DNA of 64,000 bases from Lactobacillus melliventris (GCF_013346935.1 NZ_JAAEEB010000001.1:248001-312000), one strand, 5' to 3'. Positions 18,657-28,700 are shown, counted from the stretch's first letter. Program-made: numbers and translations. The notes: generated by a model not told the origin, from the sequence alone.

Positions 18657-19015
18657 TAATCTTTATTAATTTCCTTAGCCAAAATGATGAATGATTTGCA
18701 TACTCTTTCAGCTTTATCAGGTGACATTTTTCTAAGTTCATTAAGAACCTTCTTAATAAATACTGGAGTATTATCTTGATGATTTTCAACTTTAACTTCT
18801 TTAAAGCGATAGGCATTCATAATAATATCCGGTGTAGTGGTATTTAAGGCTCTGGCAATGGAGTCAAGCTTTTGAATACTAATATTCTGGTTTTTGGTAC
18901 GCTCGAGACGGGAAATAAAATTAACCGACAAATCGCTTAATTCAGCGAGATCCTCCTGGGTTAATTTTTGTTCACGTCGCCTGCGACATATTTCTTTTCC
19001 TAAATTTATACTCAT
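18656..19015 (-). CDS. XRE family helix-turn-helix regulator
   Basis: A 119-aa protein with an HTH_3 domain at residues about 7-60 (GKEICRRRREQKLTQEDLAELSDLSVNFISRLE), followed by a short helical C-terminal part of unknown role. The ATG is preceded by GAAAGGG. A perfect 10-bp inverted repeat covers its -10 region (19053-19081), suggesting autoregulation. It is the last gene before the putative terminus; no partner toxin or phage gene is adjacent, so a prophage or toxin-antitoxin origin is not supported. Confidence 0.82.
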   Translation of the reverse strand: MSINLGKEICRRRREQKLTQEDLAELSDLSVNFISRLERTKNQNISIQKLDSIARALNTTTPDIIMNAYRFKEVKVENHQDNTPVFIKKVLNELRKMSPDKAERVCKSFIILAKEINKD

Positions 19016-19052
19016 GGAATAAATTCAACCCTTTCAAAAAAATAATTCCATA

Positions 19053-19081
19053 TTCTATAATAACAGATTAATTATAGAATT
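19053..19081 (-). promoter_or_regulatory. Candidate operator and -10 of the XRE gene
   Basis: ATTCTATAAT at 19053-19062 and ATTATAGAAT at 19072-19081 form a perfect 10-bp inverted repeat with a 9-base spacer. On the minus strand the outer arm contains TATAAT, about 55 bases upstream of the start codon, so a dimeric repressor here would block the promoter. Confidence 0.45.
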
Positions 19082-19632
19082 AAACATTAAAATAAAAAAA
19101 TAATGAATAAAACACTTGCTTTTAGCAAAATTAAACTCAAACTAAATGTTTTAAACTATACCCCACATAGTATTGTAAGCTATTTTTTGGGAAAATAAAA
19201 TAAAAAAGCACCAATTAATAACCTTAAAATGAAAAAGGAAAGAGTGGCAAATATTATATCAAAGACTGCTTTCGCTTGCTATGGCTGCGAGTAGAAAGAC
19301 ACTTGCTCAAAAAAAGAGCACGACTAAATGGGTTTATATATTTATCAAGCTTAGAAAGCGCTTTTATTTATATTTTTCCATATTTATGCTAGTTATTTTG
19401 AATATAGAAATTAACTGCGGATGGATTAACTATATTTTGGGGTAGTATGTTATAACTGTTCGGGTAATTCTTATATTGCAAGTTAAAATTAAAACTGAAA
19501 TTTCTATTTCAATCATAAAAATACACTGTCAGTCTTTATCATAAAACTTTTAGCAAATTTTGAATATAAAGTAACTTTTTTAGCTCCAAGAGGGTGATTT
19601 AGGTTTGAGATATTTCAGCATGCCTAAGCAAG

Positions 19633-19665
<33 letters not shown>

Positions 19666-20022
19666 TATATTAAAAATTCAGGATAGAGGGTTAATCAACA
19701 AATACCTTGGTTAAAATTTTTATGTTGACACAAGTATTTAGAGTCTTTTAAAATTCAAAAACCGCTTAACTGATCATTTAACAGCAATTAATTTTCTCAG
19801 TAGTAATTTAAATTTTTCTTACATAGACAGATTTCCATCTTTGAATTCACAAAATTTAATATAGAAACAACTAGTTCTAAATCGTAAAAGTTTATGTATT
19901 AAGTGGCAAATCATCATAAGTGTGAATCGTTAATGTAAGTGGTAAGTTTAGTATCTTTTTAATTGGTATAAAGAAAGTGTGCGATTTACTGGAAATAGTA
20001 ATTTGGTATTACATTTATTTTA

Positions 20023-20058
20023 TTGCTTTCATTAAAACTATAATTTTAATGAAAGCAA
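20023..20058. repeat. 15-bp perfect palindromic stem near dif
   Basis: TTGCTTTCATTAAAA (20023-20037) and its exact complement TTTTAATGAAAGCAA (20044-20058) are separated by 6 bases. No T-run follows on either strand, and no gene ends here, so it is not an obvious terminator. Confidence 0.6.
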
Positions 20059-20482
20059 ATAAAGGAAATATTGCAGTCAAAATTTTCTTTATATCAGACT
20101 CTATGGCTCACACAAAGTTAGCAATTAGCGCGTAAGTTTTTAAACGAGATATTTTAAATTGTTGCTTTAAATATGTTAATGTATAGCTTAAAAATAAAGC
20201 TGTTTCCCCTCTTTTAAAGTACGCTACAGCTAGCTCCAATTTCATGGTTTTCTCTCTTAATGCTCTATAATTTTGATCTGAACACTCTATTTTTAGCAAT
20301 TAATTATCAGGCTTAAATAACTAAATAATATTTATCAAATCACCCTCTTAATTTCTAGCAAATTAAACCGCAGTTCAATAATCTGTGCGATAAATGTACT
20401 TGAGCGACTATCTGTTTGATTTTTCCCCTTTCTTTAGGGTAACCAAGAATAAAAATGACAAACATACATTCTGATTTTGCTT

Positions 20483-20488
20483 TATAAT
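20483..20488 (+). promoter_or_regulatory. -10 element of the XerS-like gene
   Basis: TATAAT about 40 bases before the GTG start; TGACAA at 20456-20461 is too far (21-base spacer) to be an ideal -35. AGGAGA at 20511-20516 is the ribosome site. Confidence 0.4.
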
Positions 20489-20526
20489 AGAATACATAAT
20501 TATTTCAGTCAGGAGAATTTTGCTAC

Positions 20527-21612
20527 GTGGAAACAAAAAGATACTTAGATCTAATCGATGATGAATTGAAAAAAATGCCGGATTTTGTCAAAGATTATAA
20601 CTTTGGTACCAGTCATTCTTTAGCTACATCCTATCAATATTTAACAGAAATCAGACGTTTCTTTGACTGGCTGCGCCAAGAAGGCATTTCACAGGCTAAA
20701 AATAATCAAAAAATTGAAACTGAAACTTTGGCCAAACTGCAGCGCAATGATATTATGCTTTACATTAACTATTTGGGTCACGTCAAAAATAAGCAGGGTA
20801 ATCTTAACTCCCCCACTACTATCAATCGTTCCATAAATGCGTTGAGGTCCTTGTTTAAGTTTTTAACTATAACTGCTGATAATATTAATGGTCAGCCATA
20901 TTTTGAACGAAATGTAATGCTTAAAATTGATTCCCTCAATAATACAGAAACGCTGAACTACCGTGCACATGTCCTTGAATCACACATGTATACCGGCAAA
21001 TTAAAATATCAGTTTCTAGACTTTATTGCTACTAAATACGAACTTCAATGCAATAAACATGCTCTACCGGGTTTTAAAGTTAATAAAGAACGTGATATGG
21101 CAATTATTGCATTAATTTTGGGAACAGGGATAAGGGTCTCAGAATGTGCAGGAATTGATGTTTCTGACATTAATTTTAGAAAGGCTACGCTGGACGTAAC
21201 ACGTAAAGGTGGTCAAAGAGACAGCGTTCCAATTGCCGAATGGACAATAATTTATATCAAAGGATATAAAAAGATACGCCAGGAACGCTATTCAGCCTCA
21301 AAAAAAGATGCAGCATTCTTTCTTACACGGTGGCACAATAAAACAAGAAGGATTACTGCCAGTGCAATTGAAAAGATGGTTAATAAATATTCAGCTGCCT
21401 TTGGACATCCACTTACCCCTCATAAATTGCGTCATACTGTGGCTTCTGAATTATATGATGTGACTAAAGACCAGGTTTTGGTTGCCCAGCAGCTGGGACA
21501 AAAAGGAACTTCAGCAACTGATTTATATACTCACGTCGATCAAAAAAAGCAAAGAGCTGCCTTGAATGAGATTACTGAAGCTGATAAAAACAATAGTAAA
21601 AAGCAAGCATAA
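20527..21612 (+). CDS. xerS: XerS-type tyrosine recombinase
   Basis: A 361-aa tyrosine recombinase whose length and motifs match XerS of streptococci and lactococci, the single recombinase that acts on dif-SL there: YQYLTEIRRFFDWL, SPTTINRSINALRSLFKFL, NKERDMAIIALIL and ITASAIEKMVNKYS. Catalytic residues: Arg203 (TGIRVSE), Lys227 (VTRKGGQRDSV), His299 and Arg302 (HKLRHTVA) and Tyr334 (LYTHV) are present, but the expected second His (LGH motif) is Gln325 (LGQKGTS). GTG start with AGGAGA 10 bases upstream. It lies 860 bases from the dif-like site, mirroring XerS genes that adjoin dif-SL. A sequence convincingly like dif-SL was not found nearby. Confidence 0.85.
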   Translation: METKRYLDLIDDELKKMPDFVKDYNFGTSHSLATSYQYLTEIRRFFDWLRQEGISQAKNNQKIETETLAKLQRNDIMLYINYLGHVKNKQGNLNSPTTINRSINALRSLFKFLTITADNINGQPYFERNVMLKIDSLNNTETLNYRAHVLESHMYTGKLKYQFLDFIATKYELQCNKHALPGFKVNKERDMAIIALILGTGIRVSECAGIDVSDINFRKATLDVTRKGGQRDSVPIAEWTIIYIKGYKKIRQERYSASKKDAAFFLTRWHNKTRRITASAIEKMVNKYSAAFGHPLTPHKLRHTVASELYDVTKDQVLVAQQLGQKGTSATDLYTHVDQKKQRAALNEITEADKNNSKKQA

Positions 21613-21628
21613 TAGTGCTTGCTTTTTT
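21599..21628. terminator. Bidirectional terminator between xerS and the Nudix gene
   Basis: AAAAGCAAGCA (21599-21609) pairs with TGCTTGCTTTT (21616-21626), 6-base loop, followed by T residues. It overlaps the xerS stop codon and also closes the convergent Nudix gene. Confidence 0.85.
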
Positions 21629-21630
21629 GG

Positions 21631-22266
21631 TTATTCGAATCTGGTCTGCCAATTTGAACTTTGATTAGCCTCAAAGCACATTTTTATTTCTGCTAAAGAG
21701 TTTCGTGGTAGTGACAAAGGTGGCAGATTATCAAAGTCAAAGAACGAGCATTTTTCAGTTTCAGTATTATTGACAAACTTTCCTCCTAAATCTCTGCAGA
21801 GAAAAATAACATTGCATACATTAATAGCGCGTTCAACTCGTTTATTATCATAAATGTTAGTTGAATGGTTATTTACGGCAATGATTTGCTCAACCGCGAT
21901 CTTATGACCAGACTCTTCTTCTGCCTCCTTTATACAATTTTCTTTAACCGTCATATTTGGTTCACACCAACCACCAGGCATTGACCATAAATTGTCGGTA
22001 GACTCTTTCACCAACAAAATTTTTTGCTTAGTAAAAATTGCTGCTCTAGTAGATACTTTAGGGGTTTGATAGCCATCATCACTACTAAATAACCCCTTAA
22101 CCACGTTAATAGGTTCACCAGTTTTAGCAGCCATCATCTTTGTGGCAATTTCTCTTATCTGTTGGTATCTTTCTCTATCAAAACGATCGTGGCCGTATTC
22201 AATGCCATCTTGAGCAATACTTTGTAGTTCTATTGCCCACCTTGAAAGTTGGTCTAATTTTTTCAT
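21631..22266 (-). CDS. Nudix hydrolase with N-terminal helical domain (ADP-ribose pyrophosphatase-like)
   Basis: About 211 aa. The N-terminal 60 residues (LDQLSRWAIELQSIAQDGIEYG...DRERYQQIREIA) match the helical domain found ahead of some Nudix hydrolases annotated as ADP-ribose pyrophosphatases. The Nudix box runs GGWCEPNMTV...CIKEAEEESGH; compared with the consensus G-x5-E-x7-REUxEExG, the first Glu is Met and the Arg is Lys, while the catalytic EAEEESG core remains. ATG 22266 has GGGG upstream; the in-frame TTG at 22305 lies within the hairpin that ends the preceding degV gene. Substrate unproven. Confidence 0.82.
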   Translation of the reverse strand: MKKLDQLSRWAIELQSIAQDGIEYGHDRFDRERYQQIREIATKMMAAKTGEPINVVKGLFSSDDGYQTPKVSTRAAIFTKQKILLVKESTDNLWSMPGGWCEPNMTVKENCIKEAEEESGHKIAVEQIIAVNNHSTNIYDNKRVERAINVCNVIFLCRDLGGKFVNNTETEKCSFFDFDNLPPLSLPRNSLAEIKMCFEANQSSNWQTRFE

Positions 22267-22293
22267 AAAAAGCCCCAATTTCTTAGCAAAAGC

Positions 22294-22312
22294 GCAACCT
22301 TTCAAAGGTTGC
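22294..22312 (-). terminator. Hairpin after the second degV
   Basis: GCAACCTTT and AAAGGTTGC are exact complements separated by one base (effective loop TTTCAAA or smaller), directly after the degV stop on the minus strand. Only a short T-rich tail follows, so some read-through to the Nudix gene is likely. Confidence 0.5.
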
Positions 22313-22314
22313 TC

Positions 22315-23193
22315 TTACTTTGTTAAATCAATTTTATCAATATCTATCATCCAGCCAATAGCAAAAGATTTTTCTCCCAAATGTGTCGCAATAACGGGAC
22401 TAAACTTCGTTACTGAAATATTTTGCTTGGGAAATTTCTCCTTTAAAAAGTCCTCTGCTTCTTCAGCTTGACTTTTATCATTAGAATCAATGATAAAAAG
22501 TTTAATTTGGTCTTTATAAGGCAACTTATCAATCTTTTCCACTGTTAAACTTTTAATTTTGATAAAAGCCCGTTTCATTGATCGAATCTTATCAAATGCC
22601 ACAATATCGCCATCTTTAAAAGTAAGCAGTGGCTTGATGTTCAGCATGGATCCGATAAAAGCAGTGGCATTGCTCAAACGTCCCCCACGACTCAGATTTT
22701 TTAAATCATTGACTACAAAAATCTCATCAATGGTTGATTTGATTTTATCTAATTTTACCAGAATGGTATCAAGGTCAAGACCATTCTTTATCATTCTGGC
22801 TGCAGCTAAAACCAAATTTCCCTGCAGACGAACTGTCATCATCGTGTCTATAGCATGTAGATTATATTTGGGATTGTTTTCCGATATATTACAAAGTGTC
22901 TGATAAAAACCTGAAATTCCGCTTGAAAGTGTAATTGCGATAATAGCTTCATACCCTTCGTCATGTAAGCGATCAAAAAGACGAATTAAATCACCGCTAC
23001 TTGGTTGAGAAGTCTTAGGAAAATCAGCTCCCTCTCTTTGCATTTTAAAAAGCTGATCAGAAGTAATATCAACATTTTCTAAGTACTCTTTTTGACCTAT
23101 GATTATGGGAATAGATATAACAATAATATTGTTTTTTTCCGCCTCTTGTTTTGTTATGGCGCTGGTACTATCAGTAACTAAAGCAATCTTCAT
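22315..23193 (-). CDS. DegV family fatty-acid-binding protein (second copy)
   Basis: A 292-aa DegV/FakB-type protein. Seen: KIALVTDSTSAI at the N-terminus, FPKTSQPSSGD near residues 58-68, the NDLKNLSRGGRLSNATAF segment near 163 and the C-terminal SPVIATHLGEKSFAIGW. It is clearly a paralogue of, not identical to, the DegV protein at 165. Organisms often carry several DegV proteins of differing fatty-acid preference. It probably heads a transcript that includes the Nudix gene. ATG 23193 follows GAAAGGT. Confidence 0.9.
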   Translation of the reverse strand: MKIALVTDSTSAITKQEAEKNNIIVISIPIIIGQKEYLENVDITSDQLFKMQREGADFPKTSQPSSGDLIRLFDRLHDEGYEAIIAITLSSGISGFYQTLCNISENNPKYNLHAIDTMMTVRLQGNLVLAAARMIKNGLDLDTILVKLDKIKSTIDEIFVVNDLKNLSRGGRLSNATAFIGSMLNIKPLLTFKDGDIVAFDKIRSMKRAFIKIKSLTVEKIDKLPYKDQIKLFIIDSNDKSQAEEAEDFLKEKFPKQNISVTKFSPVIATHLGEKSFAIGWMIDIDKIDLTK

Positions 23194-23281
23194 CTAACTT
23201 ACCTTTCGCTTTTGTCTGTACAACATACAAGAATTATAGCATAAAAAAATAAGTGTTTCGACCATCAACTAGTAGAACAAA

Positions 23282-23683
23282 TTATTTTTCACTTCTTTGT
23301 AATAACTCACTGAAGATGTGGTTAAAAGTTGCTACTTCTTGTTTGCTAAGACCTTGCAACAAGGATTCTTCTATCTCTTTTAATACTTGTTTTAATTGGA
23401 TAATTTTTTGAAGTCCTGTTTCATTTAACAAAACAATTTTGCTTGAATCTTTCTCAGATCTTTTAACTGTAATAAAACTAACTGTTTTCTTCTGCTGTAA
23501 TTGTCTACTCAATGTAGATAACGAAATTTTTAAATTGTCAGCTAAATCTCCCATTTTTAAAGCTGTATTGTTATTTTGATCGAAATATAGCAAAATTCTA
23601 GTTTGTGATAAATTTAAGCCACATTTTCTATTTATTTCGTTTTTTATATTTCCCGCAATTGTGCTAAAAGATAAAACATCCAT
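23282..23683 (-). CDS. MarR family transcriptional regulator
   Basis: A 133-aa winged-helix protein: dimerisation helices at both ends and a central wHTH (about 38-95: NTALKMGDLADNLKISLSTLSRQLQQ, then a beta-wing VKRSEKDSSKIVLLNETG). The DNA-recognition and wing motifs are typical of MarR. Targets and ligand are unknown; the gene downstream on the same strand is degV, about 90 bases away with its own leader. A palindrome about 110 bases upstream (23791-23810) is a possible operator. Confidence 0.83.
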   Translation of the reverse strand: MDVLSFSTIAGNIKNEINRKCGLNLSQTRILLYFDQNNNTALKMGDLADNLKISLSTLSRQLQQKKTVSFITVKRSEKDSSKIVLLNETGLQKIIQLKQVLKEIEESLLQGLSKQEVATFNHIFSELLQRSEK

Positions 23684-24021
23684 TTAACTACCTTTTCTGA
23701 TAAAAACCAAAATAACTTATAAGCATGTATTTAAAAAGTCCATATGTTTTCCCAAAGAAAATTAGTTTGTGAAACAATTGGGTTACCTGTATAGTAATAT
23801 TATTTACTATTATTTTTTGCTTATAAATATTTATATTAATAACTTTAAATCTATATTACCAGTATATCAGTTTTTTGCAATAGCTGCTTTAAAAAGTAGA
23901 TTTATAATTAATATATGATTAGTAGTACTCTTTTTTAAGATTTAATCATAAAATCTGCCTAAAGCGAATACAAATTGTTTAATAATTGATATAATAGTAA
24001 GCGTGTTTTGAGGTGATAATT
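23684..24021. other. Divergent intergenic region between marR and rqcH
   Basis: About 340 AT-rich bases without an ORF. Apart from the palindrome at 23791-23810 and the extended -10 TGATATAAT at 23987-23995 that should drive rqcH, I see nothing structured. Confidence 0.4.
23791..23810. promoter_or_regulatory. Candidate MarR operator palindrome
   Basis: ATAGTAA (23791-23797) and TTACTAT (23804-23810) are inverted repeats with a 6-base AT spacer, in the intergenic region between the divergent marR-like gene and rqcH. Length and symmetry suit a MarR dimer, but AT-rich palindromes arise easily by chance. Confidence 0.25.
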
Positions 24022-25710
24022 ATGGCTTTTGACGGCTTATTCATACATAGTCTTTTAAATAGTGTTAAGCCAAAAATAATCAATGGTCGGCTTTCAAAAA
24101 TATACCAACCATTTGAACAAGATTTAGTATTAACTTTTAGAAAAGAGCGCAAAAATATTCAGTTGTTACTATCAGCAAATGCGCAATACCCTCGGTTTTA
24201 CATAACTAGCCAGACTATTGCCAATCCTGATAAGGCTCCTACTTTTGTCATGGTACTGCGCAAATATTTGGAAGGCTCAGTATTAAAAGAGATTGAACAG
24301 CTGGGTGTAGACCGCATAGTAAATTTTAATTTTAGTAATCGTAATGAGCTGGGAGATCAAGTTCAGTTAGTTTTATCTTTAGAATTAATGGGACGACATA
24401 GTAATGTCATACTTTATGATCAAAAAAGTGGACATATAATCGATTTGCTTAAACGGATTAATCCAGATGAAAACAGAGTGCGGCTGCTTTTACCTAAAGC
24501 AAAATATGAATTACCGCCCTTAATATCTGGAATAAACGGCTTTGAAGTAACAGAAAAAGAGTTTAGAGAAAAAACTATGCATTCTGATCCAGTAGATTTT
24601 GCCAGTCAAATTGGTGGCCTGGATCGTGACGATCGTCAGGAGCTCACTGGTTATTTGGAAGATGATTTTTCTTATTCGTCCTTTAAAACTTTTATGGATC
24701 AGTTTAATAAAAAAGGCGCTTTTATATTAAAAACGCCAAAAAATAAACGTAAGATTTTTCCCTACCTACCCTACCATCTTAACCTGACAAAAGAAAGTGC
24801 TGATCCGGATATTAATCATGCTTTAAATGAGTTTTACGAGTATCAGTCAAATCAAGATTGGGTAAGGCAAAAGTCAGCTCAAATTGAGCGGCTAATCAAA
24901 AATGAGTACAAAAAATTAACCAAAAAAATTGTTAAGCTCAAAAAGCAGCTAGAACAGGCAGAAAATTCTGAAGGATACAGGATACAAGGAGAAATACTTA
25001 ACGCAAATTTATCGCAAGTTAAGCCAGGGATGGCAGAGGTTTCTTTGCCAAATTATTATGATAATAATCGCCCATTAAAAATTAAACTCGATGTTGCCCT
25101 TTCTCCGGCCCGTAATGCGCAGAAATATTTCACTAAATATAAAAAATTACGTGATTCTATTAAACACGTTAAAGAGCAAATATCTATTGCTCAGGATAAC
25201 TTAGATTATTTTGATTCTGTTCAGACTGCAATTGATAATGCTGAACCGCAAGATATCGATCAAATTACTGAAGAGTTAATGAACCAGGGATATTTGAAGA
25301 AGCCCCAAAAACCAAAACGGAAAAAGAAAATTACCGAAAAAAATCTGAATAAATTTCGTATATCTTCGGGTAAAACTGTTTTAGTTGGCAAGAATAATTT
25401 GCAAAATGACTGGTTAACTTTAAAAAAGGCCAATAAAACTGATATTTGGTTTCATGTTAAAAATATTCCGGGCTCACACGTGATTTTGCAATCAGCGGAG
25501 GCGACAGATGAGGACATTCGAGAAACAGCTGAAATCGCCGCATATTTCTCTAAAGCTAAAAATTCTGCGCACGTACAAGTCGATTATGTTCAAGATAAAC
25601 GTGTCAAAAAACCAAATGGAGCAAAACCAGGCTTTGTAATTTATACTGGTCAAAATTCAATTGAAGTAACCCCTGAAAAAACCAGGGTATTATCGAAGAG
25701 AATAAATTAG
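24022..25710 (+). CDS. rqcH: Rqc2 homologue RqcH (NFACT family, formerly FbpA)
   Basis: About 562 aa. RqcH binds stalled 50S-nascent chain complexes and recruits tRNA-Ala to add C-terminal alanine tails; older annotations call it fibronectin-binding protein. Seen: NFACT-N start AFDGLFIHSLLNSV, ELMGRHSNVILYD near residue 126, a long coiled coil between about 280 and 430, and the C-terminal NFACT-R domain with DIWFHVKNIPGSHVIL near 480 and KPGFVIYT. ATG 24022 sits 6 bases after GAGGTGAT; an in-frame GTG at 24013 overlaps that ribosome site. It is a single gene ending in a bidirectional terminator. Confidence 0.95.
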   Translation: MAFDGLFIHSLLNSVKPKIINGRLSKIYQPFEQDLVLTFRKERKNIQLLLSANAQYPRFYITSQTIANPDKAPTFVMVLRKYLEGSVLKEIEQLGVDRIVNFNFSNRNELGDQVQLVLSLELMGRHSNVILYDQKSGHIIDLLKRINPDENRVRLLLPKAKYELPPLISGINGFEVTEKEFREKTMHSDPVDFASQIGGLDRDDRQELTGYLEDDFSYSSFKTFMDQFNKKGAFILKTPKNKRKIFPYLPYHLNLTKESADPDINHALNEFYEYQSNQDWVRQKSAQIERLIKNEYKKLTKKIVKLKKQLEQAENSEGYRIQGEILNANLSQVKPGMAEVSLPNYYDNNRPLKIKLDVALSPARNAQKYFTKYKKLRDSIKHVKEQISIAQDNLDYFDSVQTAIDNAEPQDIDQITEELMNQGYLKKPQKPKRKKKITEKNLNKFRISSGKTVLVGKNNLQNDWLTLKKANKTDIWFHVKNIPGSHVILQSAEATDEDIRETAEIAAYFSKAKNSAHVQVDYVQDKRVKKPNGAKPGFVIYTGQNSIEVTPEKTRVLSKRIN

Positions 25711-25743
25711 AAAGCGAGGATGAAGAAATCATCCTCGCTTTTT
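25711..25743. terminator. Bidirectional terminator between rqcH and carB
   Basis: A 13-bp perfect stem AAAGCGAGGATGA / TCATCCTCGCTTT with loop AGAAA, right after the rqcH stop and before the carB stop on the other strand. Confidence 0.9.
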
Positions 25744-28700
25744 AAATCGGCTGAGTGGTTAATGATAAAGACTCTAAAACACTTAAAATAAGTTCAGTAG
25801 TTTCGATACTTGAAAACACTGGTATGTTCTGATTCAAAGCCTCATCGCGTATTCTAGTTGCATCATCACTAGCGGAATCAGATAAATTTGTAATATTTAT
25901 TACCATATCAATCTTATGCTGGCGAATCTTGTCTAATAAGCTGCGAGAGCCATGACTAATTTTTGACACTATTCCAGTTGTAATACCGGCTTCTGCCAGT
26001 TCATTAGCCGTGCCCTCGGTTGCAATTATTTTAAACCCTAACCGATAAAATCTTTGAGCCAATTCTGTAACTTTTTTCTTGTCTTCGTCGCGCACCGATA
26101 TAAAAATTATTCCATAATTTGGTATTTTTAAACCACTAGCTTCATACCCTTTGTATAAGGCCTTTGCGAGTTCGGTATCCCTGCCCATAACAGAACCAGA
26201 AGACTTCATTTTAGAATCGAACGTATTTTCGCTTTGATAATTAATATAAGAAAAGACTGGCATTTTAACAAATATAAAGCTATTTGAACGCCATAATCCA
26301 CTTTTGTATCCCAATTCAGGCAAAGACTTTCCGATTAAAACTTCTGTCGCACATTTGGTAATATCCTTACCAAGAGCCTTGGAAAGAAAAGCAATATTAT
26401 GGCCGGCATAAGGCTTAATTTGTAATAAATATACTTTCTTATCAACAATTAAGAAATGTAAAGTAAAAATACCACGCATATTGATACGCTTAACTAGTGC
26501 AATAGTAAATTCAGTTAATAATTTCTTGGCCGTTTTGGATAAGTTTTGTGGTTTAAAAACAGCTATTGAATCTGACGCATGTGAACCTGTTTGTTCCAAG
26601 TGCTCAATGATACCTGGAAGGGTTACATTTTTTCCATCTGAAATGGCAGTTATCTCATATTTATTTCCCTCAATAAAATGAGATAAGCTTACCTTAGAAA
26701 GCTGATTTTCTTTTAAATATTTTTTTAAGGCTGGTAAATCATAAACGACAGCCGATTTTTGCTTTACTCCCAAATTATTAAAACCACCAATTAAAATTGG
26801 AAATCCGTGTTCTTTAATGAACTTCTGAGCAGCACTTTTATTAACAGTCGTTAGGAGTTTGTTTTGACTTAAATTTTTTACTGGTTTATTTAACGCCTGT
26901 TTTATGCGATCTTTAGGATTAACATCCTTGTTACCTAAAATATTCAGACCGTTTTCGATAAGTTTCTTACGCAGAGCATTCATTTCTTTACCAGAAAACT
27001 GTATTAAAACATCTTTGATTTTTTCTTTCTTGGCAATTTGAAGAATACTTTCAACTGTAATTGGCTCAAAATAAACTTTAGCTACTCTTTTGTAGCTAAT
27101 AGCAACTGATTCATCGTTATTTGAAAGTAAAATAATGTCATAATTATTATTATGTAAAGTATCAATTGCATGACTTATCATGTAGTCGAATTCACTCGTA
27201 ACTGACACTTGTGATGGCAGCATTCCAATTATTAAAACCTTTTTAGAGGCAGTCAAAACTTGGCTTTCGTCTTGAACTCCAAAAGAACTATAATATGCTT
27301 TAACTAATGGCTTAATGGTTCCCGCAGTGCCATCAATTTGCTGGAAGGCGGGTTTTAAATGTATTTTTACAAGTCTTTTTTCAATCGCATCCACACTGAT
27401 CATAGATAAGTTAGCAATTAAAAGATTACGAAACCCCCTCTTTTTGGCTTCAATTAATAATTCATCGGTTAAGTGCTCATTTACTAATTTATGACCAATT
27501 TCAACTATATGAAACAGCTTTTGGAAATATACTGGATGAATATGAACAATTTCATGTAATTCTTGATAACTAAAACCTTTTGCAATTGCAGCGAGTAGCT
27601 TAAGTAAATGTAACTCATCAGGTTGTTTTAGATCAGAAATAATTTCTGATTTATCCTTAGCTTTTTCCGCCTGCAAAACGCTTAGTGACATTTTTATATT
27701 TACTGTTGAAGCCAAACCTTTTAAAAAAGCAGATTCAAAATTTGTACCTAAACCAATAGCTTCTCCACTCGCCTGCATTCTACTGCTTAATTTGTAATGA
27801 TTGCTACCAGATTGCGTTAATGACCAAAATGGCATCCTAATGGCTACTTTGTCTAAGGTTGGTTCGATTGCAGCATTAAGTCCTGATAATGGATCTTTAA
27901 TTTCATCTAAACGATAACCGAGTGCAATTTTACAAACGATATAACCCAAACTATACAGTCCTATCCTCTTAGACCAAATAGCACTACGCGTTAGTCTGGG
28001 TTTTATCGATAAAACTTTGACAGCAAATTTAGTACCTTCGTGTTTAACTGCGAAATGTATATTAAGAATTCCTACTATTTGCAGACTATCTGCTATTTTT
28101 TTGGCAATTGTCCGAATCCTTTGTACTTGGTCATTGTTAAGGGTCAAGGCTGGCATTACAGCCGCCGAATCACCGGCATTAATAGCTACAGACTCAATAG
28201 TATCTGCTAGATTAGTAAAAAGTGTATTCCCTGAGCCATCACGAATAATATTGGCAATTATTTCGTCCCAAGAAGATAAGTCTTCTGCTAAGTGATAATT
28301 GCCAAACGAAAAATTTTCCAGTCGTTTTTCTTTTTGTAAATATTCGTTTAGATCAGTAATATTATTAAAAATAATTTTTTGGTTAAGCACTGAATCATTT
28401 TGTTTGATAAGCATCACAGGAAAGTGAACGAACTCTTCCAGTTGTTTTTGCAAATTAATTGCATCGAAATCAGTTAGATTCCAATATTTGCTGGCCTCAA
28501 TCTGATTTTCTGTCAGAAAAGCGTTCATTTTTTGATGATTGTCAATTGCCAAAGTGCGTTTGTTTAAAGTTAACAAGCGCACTCCCATTTGACTCAGAAT
28601 ACCATCTTGAACAAGTTCCCGGGTAACTTTTAAACCAGTTGTAGAGCCGTAAGCAGAGATAATGGCATTTGGTTCTTCCATGCGAATTATTCTTTTGAGA

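Noticed and set aside
20108-20299. 63-codon minus-strand frame in the terminus.
   Set aside because: TTG start without ribosome site; an internal ATG has only a weak one, and the protein resembles nothing I know. It lies in otherwise non-coding AT-rich DNA.
20400-20450. dif-SL site for the XerS-like gene.
   Set aside because: ATTTTTCC matches the first 8 bases of dif-SL as I recall it, but the rest does not fit.
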